Shown here piece by piece: positions 26,872 through 33,924 of a stretch of 64,000 nucleotides of DNA; the first letter of the stretch is position 1; each line of letters starts with the position of its first letter. Source of the stretch: JBFAPK01 sp040676675 (GTDB lineage Bacteria; Actinomycetota; Actinomycetes; Mycobacteriales; Micromonosporaceae); NCBI RefSeq assembly GCF_040676675.1, contig NZ_JBFAPK010000047.1, positions 3,377 to 67,376 on the forward strand, given 5' to 3'. The notes under the pieces are model-generated. The model searched no databases. It saw only the letters and a list, made by a program, of their open reading frames with translations, and was not told the origin of the DNA. The position numbers and the translations under genes are program-made.

Positions 26872-27249
26872 CGCCACCTCTTCCTTCTCTTCGTGCCCGG
26901 CGGGCCGGCGGGCCCGGCCGGGTCAGGGTTTGCGCAGGTAGCCGACCACACCGGGGTGAACACCCGTCATGATCGACTTGAACCGCCGGTGGCGCGCCGG
27001 CCCCGAGCCGGTCGGTCGAGCGGCCAGGGGGAGGGGCGCCGTCCGGCTGCCAATTGTGGACGGTCGATCGACCGGCCGTGGGGTCGGCCGGGCCGGGAGG
27101 GCGACCGGCACCGACACGTCCGGTCGATCGGAGGGCCGGACAGGGCGGGCTGACGAGATCGACCGGCGCCGGTGCGTGAGCCGATCGTCCGCCGAATCGC
27201 CGCTGCTCGACCGCTGTGGCTGATCTAGTGATCGCATGAGACTGCCCGG
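26872..27249. other. 378-bp divergent intergenic region with GGTCGATCGACC-type motifs
   Basis: No credible gene is seen between the glycosidase and the G5/Excalibur gene. It contains a 14-bp perfect palindrome cggtcgatcgaccg at 27061-27074 and partial copies (ccggtcgatcgg near 27120, gatcgaccgg near 27150), which could be a regulator site. A five-codon frame ATG...TGA (27236-27253) overlaps the next start. Confidence 0.45.
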
Positions 27250-28014
27250 GTGACATATCAGCCGCCACGAGAGCCGCATCATCCGCACGCGCGGATTCAT
27301 CCGCCTCAGGCAGCGGACTCCCGCCGCAGGGCGATCCACACGCCGCTGGACCTGATTCAAGGTCTCCGCCCGGGACAGAAGATGGCATTTCTCGTCGTCG
27401 GCGGGATACTCGCATTCGTTCTGGTCTGCGGCGTCGGCATCACGGCTGTCGGAGCGATCGTGGGGCCGCCGACCGAACCGCCTCGGCGAGCCGCGGCCGC
27501 CAGCGCCACCCCGACGGCGCTCCAAGCGTCGGCGAGCGCGCCCGCGACGCCGTCCGCGACGCCGCTCGCGCCCACCTCGACGCCGTCCGCCCCGGCGCAG
27601 CCGGTGGTCGAGAAGCGAACGGTCACCGAGACGCAGCGGCTGCCGTTCGCCGAGAAGACGGTGAAGGACTCGTCCCTGGCCGAGGGCGTTCGGAAGGTGC
27701 GTGCGAAGGGTGTCGCGGGTGTGAAGACCCTCGTCTACGAGGTGACGCTGACCGACGGGGTGGAGACCGGCCGGAAACTGGTACGACAGGAAGTCACGAA
27801 GAACCCGGTCACCCAGGTCGTCGCGGTCGGCACGAAGAAGACCAAGCGGTGCGACCCGAACTACAGCGGTGCGTGCGTACCCATCGCCAGCGACGTCGAC
27901 TGCGCCGGCGGCAGCGGCAACGGCCCCGCGTACGTGCAGGGCCCCGTACGGGTCGTCGGGAGCGACATCTACGACCTGGACCGTGACGGCGACGGCATCG
28001 GCTGCGACGACTGA
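27250..28014 (+). CDS. membrane-anchored G5 and Excalibur domain protein
   Basis: The 254-residue protein has a basic, Pro/His-rich N-terminus, one membrane span (FLVVGGILAFVLVCGVGITAV, about residues 48-68), a Pro/Ala/Thr/Ser linker, a G5 domain (VVEKRTVTETQRLPF onward, about 118-195) and a C-terminal Excalibur calcium-binding motif (DLDRDGDGIGCDD). Both domains occur on cell-surface and secreted proteins; G5 is linked to cell-wall binding. It should sit with its C-terminal part outside the membrane. The GTG at 27250 is the likely start. The role is not known. Confidence 0.85.
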   Translation: MTYQPPREPHHPHARIHPPQAADSRRRAIHTPLDLIQGLRPGQKMAFLVVGGILAFVLVCGVGITAVGAIVGPPTEPPRRAAAASATPTALQASASAPATPSATPLAPTSTPSAPAQPVVEKRTVTETQRLPFAEKTVKDSSLAEGVRKVRAKGVAGVKTLVYEVTLTDGVETGRKLVRQEVTKNPVTQVVAVGTKKTKRCDPNYSGACVPIASDVDCAGGSGNGPAYVQGPVRVVGSDIYDLDRDGDGIGCDD

Positions 28015-28173
28015 GCGGGAGACCGACGTCCCGATCTCCAGTCGAATGCCCTCTGCCGAAACCGCGCTGTCGGGCGAAGCACGTGATCGTCGGTTTCCCC
28101 AGGTGACTGTCGTGGAAGCCCCCGAAGGGCTTTCACGACAGTCGTCAAGGCCCCCGAGCGCAGCCTGAGGCGC

Positions 28174-28620
28174 TCAAGAGGCGGATTGCCACTGTCGGAC
28201 AAGGTCCTCCGCCTCGGTCAAGAGAAGGTCCAACTGCTGCTCGGACAGTTCGGCTTCCGCGACCAGTCTGAAGAGGAGTTGTCCCTCGATTTCGGCGATC
28301 GTGCCGACGTCCAGGCGCTCGACCGTCTCGGCCACCCCGGGCGCGTCGAGGTCCAGCGTGGCGGCGATCAGAGCTTCCGCCTCCTGCGCCGGTAGGTCGC
28401 GGCCCTCGGACAGGAAGGCCCGCGCGTCCGCAACGAATCGAATGATCTCGCGCATGTCCCTGGTGGTCCCGAACCGCCGTCGTACTGACAGGTAGAAGGC
28501 GGAATTGATGATCGCAACCGGGGTGCCCTTGCCCTGCTGTTCAAACTCTGCGCGGAGCTTCTCGTAGGTGTCCCAGTCCTGCAACAGGAGGGCTTTGAGG
28601 AACCTGGTGTTGTCATCCAT
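28174..28620 (-). CDS. hypothetical helical protein, 148 aa
   Basis: I do not recognise the family. The acidic, mostly alpha-helical protein (MDDNTRFLKALLLQDWDTYE at the N-terminus, ending EAEDLVRQWQSAS) has no signal peptide or membrane span. It is last in a three-gene minus-strand operon; its ATG at 28620 lies 8 bases inside the preceding gene. The region has noticeably more A/T codons than its neighbours. It could be a cytosolic chaperone or immunity-like partner of the other two products, which is speculation. Confidence 0.7.
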   Translation of the reverse strand: MDDNTRFLKALLLQDWDTYEKLRAEFEQQGKGTPVAIINSAFYLSVRRRFGTTRDMREIIRFVADARAFLSEGRDLPAQEAEALIAATLDLDAPGVAETVERLDVGTIAEIEGQLLFRLVAEAELSEQQLDLLLTEAEDLVRQWQSAS

Positions 28621-29269
28621 TGGTATCGCCTTCCTGCTTTTTTGATCGCCTGTCGGCTTGAACCTTCTTGCGGAGCCGGCCCGCTACCTCGGCACCCTTG
28701 ACACCGAGGAGGGCCAATGTAAACGCCGCCAACAGCGCGTCGCCGGCCGAGCCACCCCGGGTTTCGGCTGCCCTGATGATCGGATCGGGAGAGCGGGGTA
28801 CTGCGGTCGCACCCTTCCCCGCAGCGTCCTGAATCGCCGACGCCAGTTTGCTCGCGTGTTGGAGGCCGTCGTCGGCGTTGGGGACACTGGTCATCCTGCG
28901 GAAGAGGCGGCTCGAGAGCGGCCCGCCGGGCCCGGTGGAGCTGGCAAGGGCTTGTCCGTCGGGTAGCGATCGAGGCGTAGACGTTCGTGTGGGCGCCGAG
29001 CCTGGGACGATGACATTGGCGTACTCGGCAAACGCGCCTGCCGCTTCGGCGAAGAGTCTGGCGCTCTTGCCCGCCTTCTCGGCTGCGGTTCGCGCCTCCG
29101 TGATGGCTTGGTTGGCCGCTGGGTCGTTTGTGCCCTGAGCGGCTTCCGTCAGAGCGGCGAGCGCTTGTTCGGCCTGGTCGCGTGCACGGCCCGCAGTGAC
29201 GGCGGCACGATCCAGTTCGCCGATTACCCGCAGAAGCTGACGTATGACCTCGCCGAGATCACCGCTCAC
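28613..29269 (-). CDS. hypothetical helical protein, DUF6244-like, 218 aa
   Basis: The N-terminal 90 residues are a heptad-like Ala/Glu-rich helical bundle (ending AGAFAEYANVIVPG), followed by a Pro/Ser/Thr linker, then a short hydrophobic stretch (AGDALLAAFTLALLGVKGAEVAG, about residues 176-198) and a very basic tail (KKVQADRRSKKQ). Helical proteins of this kind in Micromonospora are catalogued as DUF6244, but I am not certain of membership. The GTG at 29269 overlaps the preceding stop (GTGA) and the stop overlaps the next gene. It could be a WXG100-like or membrane-associated partner. Confidence 0.65.
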   Translation of the reverse strand: MSGDLGEVIRQLLRVIGELDRAAVTAGRARDQAEQALAALTEAAQGTNDPAANQAITEARTAAEKAGKSARLFAEAAGAFAEYANVIVPGSAPTRTSTPRSLPDGQALASSTGPGGPLSSRLFRRMTSVPNADDGLQHASKLASAIQDAAGKGATAVPRSPDPIIRAAETRGGSAGDALLAAFTLALLGVKGAEVAGRLRKKVQADRRSKKQEGDTNG

Positions 29270-29526
29270 CCCAGGGTCCCCAGGTATCTCTCGGTCGCCT
29301 CCTTGGCCCCCTGTAGGCGACGGCGTACCAGCTCGGTCTCGCGGACAGCCTCGCCAGCGAGTCGAAGCCCCTTCTGCGCCGCGCCGTGCTGACTGTCGTG
29401 CACCGTAATCCCGGCGAGCGTCAGCGCCTCGGTGCCGGCCTCCCGAGCCGATCGGATGGTCATCTCTGCCTGATCGGCAGCCTCAAGAGCGCGATGGAAC
29501 GTCGCCTTCACCTGCTCGATGCTCAT
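29266..29526 (-). CDS. small helical protein, WXG100/DUF6244-like size, 86 aa
   Basis: The 86-residue protein is all-helical with coiled-coil character (MSIEQVKATFHRALEAADQ ... ERYLGTLG) and no Trp-x-Gly motif, so it is not a clear ESX substrate. Its C-terminal helix resembles the end of the N-terminal bundle of the following gene product, suggesting they are related. It is first in a three-gene operon with coupled starts. The ATG at 29526 is the start. Function unknown. Confidence 0.65.
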   Translation of the reverse strand: MSIEQVKATFHRALEAADQAEMTIRSAREAGTEALTLAGITVHDSQHGAAQKGLRLAGEAVRETELVRRRLQGAKEATERYLGTLG

Positions 29527-29639
29527 CGACTGCCCTTGGTCGGATGGCCGCTACTCTGAGTGCGCCATTGAACACTACCGAAGACCCGGTCCCGGTGACA
29601 GCCCCGAGGTCCCGGTTATGGCGCTACGGGCGGGTGAGT

Positions 29640-29807
29640 TCGATTTGATCACCGGGTTGACTTCGACCGTCCCCTCCGGGTGCTGGACCTCAAGCACCGG
29701 TACGCCCTCGTCGAGCCGGGCGGCAGCGCTCCGGGCTCGATGCGGTCGCGCAGCAGGTCGGCGAGCTGTGTGTAGACGGGCGTGTGCGAGCGCGGATCGA
29801 TGGCCAC
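29640..29807 (-). pseudogene. GntR-family regulator remnant with internal deletion
   Basis: From a GTG at 29807 the minus strand encodes VAIDPRSHTPVYTQLADLL then RDRIEPGALPPGS, the exact type of N-terminus that opens small GntR regulators just before the winged helix. The frame then changes, and the next frame reads DEGVPVLEVQHPEGTVEVNP, which resembles the C-terminal end of such proteins. The DNA-binding core is missing, so an internal deletion seems to have joined the two ends. It lies in a 342-base gap that otherwise holds nothing recognisable. Confidence 0.5.
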
Positions 29808-29868
29808 AGAGCGTTAGTCCTGGACTGGATGTCGGCCCTGTCGGAACGTCGCCGTATTCGCATCTGGC

Positions 29869-30069
29869 TCATCGGCTGAACGTGTCGTGCTTGGCGGCGG
29901 TGACGAAGTCGGTCCAGTCGGCCGGGTTGAAGACCAGGACCGGGCCCGTTGGGTCCTTGCTGTCCCGGACTCCTACGACACCGGGCAGGTTGTCTGCGAC
30001 CTCCACGCACTCCCCGCCGTTGTTGCTGCGGCTCGACTTGCGCCACCGGGCGCCGGTCAGATCAGGCAC
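29869..30069 (-). CDS. DUF397 domain protein
   Basis: The 66-residue protein is a typical DUF397: WRKSSRSNNGGECVEVAD (residues 9-26), VGVRDSKDPTGPVLVF and a closing WTDFVTAAKHDTF. These proteins are usually encoded beside a DUF5753-type helix-turn-helix regulator and are thought to act with it, as in the WhiJ-type systems of Streptomyces. Here the GTG start at 30069 overlaps the end of that regulator by 8 bases. Codon use is less GC-rich than in the surrounding chromosome. Confidence 0.88.
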   Translation of the reverse strand: MPDLTGARWRKSSRSNNGGECVEVADNLPGVVGVRDSKDPTGPVLVFNPADWTDFVTAAKHDTFSR

Positions 30070-30967
30070 GGTCGTACTCCTCTGCTAGCTGCTGAATCAT
30101 GGTCTTGGATCGGGACTCGTTGAGGGCGCGGTTCTCCATGTCTGCCCAGATCTTGTCGTAGGCGCTGGTCTCGTGTGGTTTGTCTAGGTAGATGGCCCCG
30201 GTCGCACCCTCCAGGTAGGTCACCGTCGGTTCCACCTCCTTGCCGGCGTCGTCCCGTGGAAATTCCAGGATTGAGAAGGCTCCGGCCATCGCGCCGGCAT
30301 GAAGCCCGGCAGAAAATGGCAGCACTCTGATGGTTACGTTGGGTAGTTCAGCGGCCTTCAGGAGTTGGTGAAGCTGCTCGGCCATGATCTTGTCGTTGCC
30401 GACCGGCCGACGCAACACCGCCTCGTTGATTATCACGCTCAGTTGCGGGGGTGAGAAGCGGGTCAGCAGGCTCTGTCGCTCGATCCGGAGCCGGATCGCC
30501 CGCTCCCGCTCGGCGTCGTCCTCCGAGTCGATCGCACCGCCGGGCATCAGGAACAACTGCTCGGCGTAGGCCCGGGTCTGAAGCAGGCCGGGGATGAGTT
30601 CGCTCTGGTACTGGCGGATGTTGGCAGCGGCGGATTCGAGTCCTATATAGAGTTGGAACCAGCGGGGAAGGCCCGAGCCGATGTAGTCGTGCCACCAGTT
30701 CTTGTTCGCACGCGTGGCGGCGGTCAACGCGAGCAGCAGTTCCCGATCCTTCTTCGAGGCGCCGTACAGGTTGAGCATCTGCTCGACGTCCGCCTGCCGG
30801 TACCGGATGTTCTCGGCGCCGTTCTCAATCCGGTGCAGGGTCGCCCGTGCCCGGTCGAGCTGCGCCGCTGCCTGGTCCATGGTCAGCCCGGCGGCCTTCC
30901 GTAGCGCCTCGAACTTCCGGCCGATCTGTCGCCGCAGCATCGTCGATCCGGTTACTAACTGTGACAC
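30062..30967 (-). CDS. XRE-family HTH regulator with DUF5753 domain
   Basis: The 301-residue protein has an N-terminal Xre helix-turn-helix (LRKAAGLTMDQAAAQLDRAR then ATLHRIENG, about residues 20-50) and a DUF5753 ligand/partner domain (QYQSELIPGLLQTRAYAEQL, IINEAVLRRPVG, VTIRVLPFSAGLHAG). It is the regulator half of the common actinobacterial HTH-DUF397 pair, which influences development and secondary metabolism in Streptomyces. The GTG at 30967, five to six bases after GGAGG, is preferred over an earlier in-frame start inside the AT-rich promoter region. No cognate antibiotic genes are adjacent. Confidence 0.88.
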   Translation of the reverse strand: MSQLVTGSTMLRRQIGRKFEALRKAAGLTMDQAAAQLDRARATLHRIENGAENIRYRQADVEQMLNLYGASKKDRELLLALTAATRANKNWWHDYIGSGLPRWFQLYIGLESAAANIRQYQSELIPGLLQTRAYAEQLFLMPGGAIDSEDDAERERAIRLRIERQSLLTRFSPPQLSVIINEAVLRRPVGNDKIMAEQLHQLLKAAELPNVTIRVLPFSAGLHAGAMAGAFSILEFPRDDAGKEVEPTVTYLEGATGAIYLDKPHETSAYDKIWADMENRALNESRSKTMIQQLAEEYDRA

Positions 30968-31297
30968 CGGTGGCCTCCGTGGATCGGGTACTTGAGACGT
31001 GCCGCAGCCAATTAAACGGGCCTGGTGTATCAGAAACAATAGACAAGTTACTAAGAGAATGTGTCGATCAAGGACTCGCTATTTTGATCTCTCCTGTTAA
31101 ACGTTGCATTTGATTCCGGGCGATGCTCTACTGCCTCCACGGCCCGGTGTGGAGCCCGCCGAACTGGGGCTGAGCTGGGCAGCCCTGCCTGCCGCACCTG
31201 TGACGGGAGCTGCGGCGGTGGGGCCGGGTGGTCCGCCCGTTCGAGGCGAGCGGGCGGACCACCCTCCATTCTTCGATCCGGAAGGCAGGTCCTCGGC
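30968..31297. other. 330-bp AT-richer divergent region between HTH gene and zinc-finger operon
   Basis: The part from 31000 to 31115 is clearly richer in A/T than the rest of the window and probably holds the promoter of the HTH-DUF397 pair. A 16-codon frame (31123-31173) of unknown significance and a strong hairpin (31226-31264) lie before the plus-strand operon. No further gene is seen. Confidence 0.5.
31226..31264 (+). promoter_or_regulatory. strong hairpin in the leader of the zinc-finger operon
   Basis: A perfect 14-bp stem (gggtggtccgcccg at 31226-31239 with its complement at 31251-31264) and an 11-base loop precede the first gene of the operon by 33 bases. The right side is followed by tccattcttc. 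It might act as a leader attenuator. Confidence 0.55.
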
Positions 31298-31438
31298 ATG
31301 TGTCTCGTCGTGCGGTTGCTGCGCCGCTCGCGTACCCCGGACCGGTCGACTCGGGGGAGCGCCAGTGGCCGGTCCGCCGGTCACGCACCGCTACCTGACC
31401 GCCGTGCCCGGAGAGCCAACGCCCGGGGGCACCGGTGA
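31298..31438 (+). CDS. 46-residue basic small protein
   Basis: From the ATG at 31298, preceded by GGAAGGCAGG, a short frame encodes MCLVVRLLRRSRTPDRST and a further Arg-rich stretch. Its TGA overlaps the GTG start of the following 86-residue gene (GTGA). The coupling supports translation, but the composition is low-complexity and I do not recognise it. It is possibly a small leader or basic protein. Confidence 0.45.
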   Translation: MCLVVRLLRRSRTPDRSTRGSASGRSAGHAPLPDRRARRANARGHR

Positions 31439-31695
31439 GGGCGGCGGGACAGCGGTGGGTCGTTCACCTCCCGGTGATCGCCGCCGACCTGGCCGCCGCG
31501 CAGCGGCTCGCCCGGGTGGTCGCCCGGGGGATGAGCTTCCTGCGCCAGGTCGACCCCGGCGAGACCACCGTCTCGGCCGAGGACGACCAGGGCGTACGCC
31601 ATCGGGTCTTCTGCGACCTGCGACTGCCCGGCGGCCGGCGGTGCCTGCTCGGGAACGACCACGACGGACCGTGCAGCCGGCGGCTGCGTCGGTGA
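31435..31695 (+). CDS. hypothetical 86-residue protein with conserved Cys pair
   Basis: The protein (GTG start at 31435) ends in HRVFCDLRLPGGRRCLLGND then HDGPCSRRL, a Cys/His arrangement (C-x12-C-x4-H-x3-C) resembling a small zinc site. I do not recognise a named family. It overlaps both neighbours by four bases (GTGA at each end, if the next gene starts at 31692), so three genes appear co-translated. There is no signal peptide. Confidence 0.65.
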   Translation: MRAAGQRWVVHLPVIAADLAAAQRLARVVARGMSFLRQVDPGETTVSAEDDQGVRHRVFCDLRLPGGRRCLLGNDHDGPCSRRLRR

Positions 31696-31727
31696 CCAGC
31701 GACGACCACCCGCCGGAGGCGGCACCC

Positions 31728-33851
31728 ATGACGTCCAGCACCGAATTGACGATCACCTGCCCGGACTGTGTCGGGCTCACCTTCACTCTGGTCCAGTGCA
31801 CCTGCGTCAGCGGCGGCGACCGGCTGGTGGTCGACTTCGACCTAGGCGACCCGGACGGCAAGCCGTACCGGGACTGCCTGGTCTGCCAGGGCACCGGCAC
31901 CGTCGCGCGCGCCTGCACCCGGTGCGAGCAGCGCGGACGCCGCCGGGCCCAGCTCGTGCTCACCGTGGCGAATCTCGACACCGGTACGGTCGCCTCGCGC
32001 AACGTCGTACCCGGGTCGCTGGAGCCGGTGCCCGCGCCCGACGGCGGCTGGCGCCTCGTCCTCACCCCGGTGGTACGCGACCTGGCCGCCGCCGTCGGCG
32101 CTGAGACCATCACCGACATCTGGGACGCGAGGCGTCCCCTCAAGGAACAGTTCGCCCCGCTGCCGTCCTGGCGGCCCGACCTGCCGGCCGAGCGGCGGTA
32201 CGCCATCGAGGCCGAGGCGATCACCCGACAGGACTTCTACCCGTGGCGGCTCTACCTCGGGCGGGTCCGCGCGCAGCAGCCCTTCGACCCGGACCGGGCG
32301 CTGGGGTGGCTCTGCGCCGTGGCGGACCTGCTCTGCCTCGACCTGATGGTGGAGGCCCGCCACGAACCGTGGGGTGACCTCTCCTGGGACGTCCGCTACG
32401 AGGTGGCCGGTGGGCCGGTGCCCGCCAACCCGTCGCACCGGGCGCGTGACCTGCCCGAGGCGGTCGCCACCACCACCGTCCAGGACGCCCTCGACGGGCT
32501 GGGCCGACGCGGGCTCGCCGCGTCGGCGTACGCGATCGGGCCGGCCTCGCCCGAACGCCAGTGGCCGCCCGTGATCGACCTCGACCAGGTCGAACGCCGG
32601 GTCCACGCCGACGCGCGCGACGCCCTCTACGCGGCCGGCGGGGCGGCCGGCGCCCAGGCGATCTGGCGCGACGGCCGCTGGTGGCACACCCGGCTGCGCC
32701 CCGGCGACACCACCGAGGTTCTCGCCGAGCGCTCCACCGGCCAGATCGTCAGCCGGCGGGTCACCAGCTTGGCGCGCAACTGGGAGCCGCCCGCCTCGGT
32801 CCGGCGCGGCGACCCGATCCCCTACACGGTCTGCCCGGACTGCGACCCGGACAGCCGCCTGCGCCGCTGCCTCTGCACCCTCGGCGGCCGGCCGGTCGAC
32901 GCCGACTGTGCGAGCTGCGCCGGGACCGGCCTCGCCGCCTCGACGCTGCCCTGCCCCACCTGCCGGGACAGCCACCGGATCTACTCGGCGCTCACCGTCA
33001 CCGTCACCGACCTGCGCTCGCGCGTCGTGCACCAGCTCTGGCGTCCGCAACCCGGCGAACCGGCCGAGCTGGTCGCCACCCAACCCGGCGGCCGGCCCGT
33101 CTACCGGCTCGCCGAGCGTTATCGGCTCGACCGGTGGGCGGCCATCTTCGGGGTACCGTCCGGAGAACTCACCGAGGCCGACGGCGGCCACGAGGTCGGC
33201 CAGGACCTGCGCGAAGGCGTCGTCACCGCCTCCGGCCCCGGCGCCGACCCGGTCATCGAGTACGTCGCCTCCGCCGGACGTGGACAGCCCGGCGCCCGGT
33301 TCATCGTCGTGGCCGCCCCGCCGGAGGTGCCGCCCCTGCCGGTGCTGATCCGGCTCGCCCTCGGGCTGCGCCTGGCCGTCGTGGTCACCATCGAGGACCA
33401 CCGGCTCGACGCGGACGACCCGCGCAAGCTGCACGGCCAGCGCTGGCAGGTCGAGATCGTGCCGCCCGAGCCGTCCGGACCGCTGCCTGGTCAGCCGGAC
33501 CAGCGGGGCACATCCGAGCAGCCCGACCGGCTGGACCCGCCGGTGTGTCCGACGCTCGCGGCGGCCATCGGGCACTGCCTCCGATACCTGGGAAACGCAC
33601 TGGTCGACGCGGTGCCAACCGAGCCGGACCAGCCGATCGAGGTGCCGCAGTTGCCGGTACCGGTGGCCGTCACCGACCCGACGCCACTGATCGAACGCCT
33701 CGGCGCGCACTACCCGGGCCGGCCGGTCGCCATCCGCTTCGACGCGGGCGGCTGCCACGTCCGGCTCGGCGAGCGGGACGGCGTCCGGCCGCTCGCGCGG
33801 GCCCGTACCCTCGCCGCCGCCGTCACCGCCCTCGGCCTGACCAGCTCGTGA
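31728..33851 (+). CDS. large protein with two DnaJ-type zinc-finger modules
   Basis: The 707-residue protein has two Cys-rich modules of the CxxCxGxG type found in DnaJ zinc fingers. The first (about residues 10-75) includes CPDCVG, CTCVSGG, CLVCQGTG and CTRCEQRG. The second (about 370-425) includes CPDCDPDSRLRRCLC, CASCAGTG and CPTCRDS. No J-domain, membrane span or catalytic motif is recognised; the rest is a mixed alpha/beta protein with an Ala-rich C-terminus. The start is the ATG at 31728 behind GGAGG; a GTG at 31692 overlapping the previous stop is an equal alternative. DnaJ-type fingers bind unfolded protein or RNA, but the function is unknown. Confidence 0.78.
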   Translation: MTSSTELTITCPDCVGLTFTLVQCTCVSGGDRLVVDFDLGDPDGKPYRDCLVCQGTGTVARACTRCEQRGRRRAQLVLTVANLDTGTVASRNVVPGSLEPVPAPDGGWRLVLTPVVRDLAAAVGAETITDIWDARRPLKEQFAPLPSWRPDLPAERRYAIEAEAITRQDFYPWRLYLGRVRAQQPFDPDRALGWLCAVADLLCLDLMVEARHEPWGDLSWDVRYEVAGGPVPANPSHRARDLPEAVATTTVQDALDGLGRRGLAASAYAIGPASPERQWPPVIDLDQVERRVHADARDALYAAGGAAGAQAIWRDGRWWHTRLRPGDTTEVLAERSTGQIVSRRVTSLARNWEPPASVRRGDPIPYTVCPDCDPDSRLRRCLCTLGGRPVDADCASCAGTGLAASTLPCPTCRDSHRIYSALTVTVTDLRSRVVHQLWRPQPGEPAELVATQPGGRPVYRLAERYRLDRWAAIFGVPSGELTEADGGHEVGQDLREGVVTASGPGADPVIEYVASAGRGQPGARFIVVAAPPEVPPLPVLIRLALGLRLAVVVTIEDHRLDADDPRKLHGQRWQVEIVPPEPSGPLPGQPDQRGTSEQPDRLDPPVCPTLAAAIGHCLRYLGNALVDAVPTEPDQPIEVPQLPVPVAVTDPTPLIERLGAHYPGRPVAIRFDAGGCHVRLGERDGVRPLARARTLAAAVTALGLTSS

Positions 33852-33924
33852 CCGGTGTGGCCGGTGGCCGGGCCGGTCCGGCCACCATCGATTCGCCCGG
33901 CCCGGTCGATCCGCCTTGGGCCGG

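Noticed and set aside
27236..27253. Five-codon leader frame before the G5/Excalibur gene
   Set aside because: Too short and without a ribosome-binding site; the GTGA overlap may be chance.
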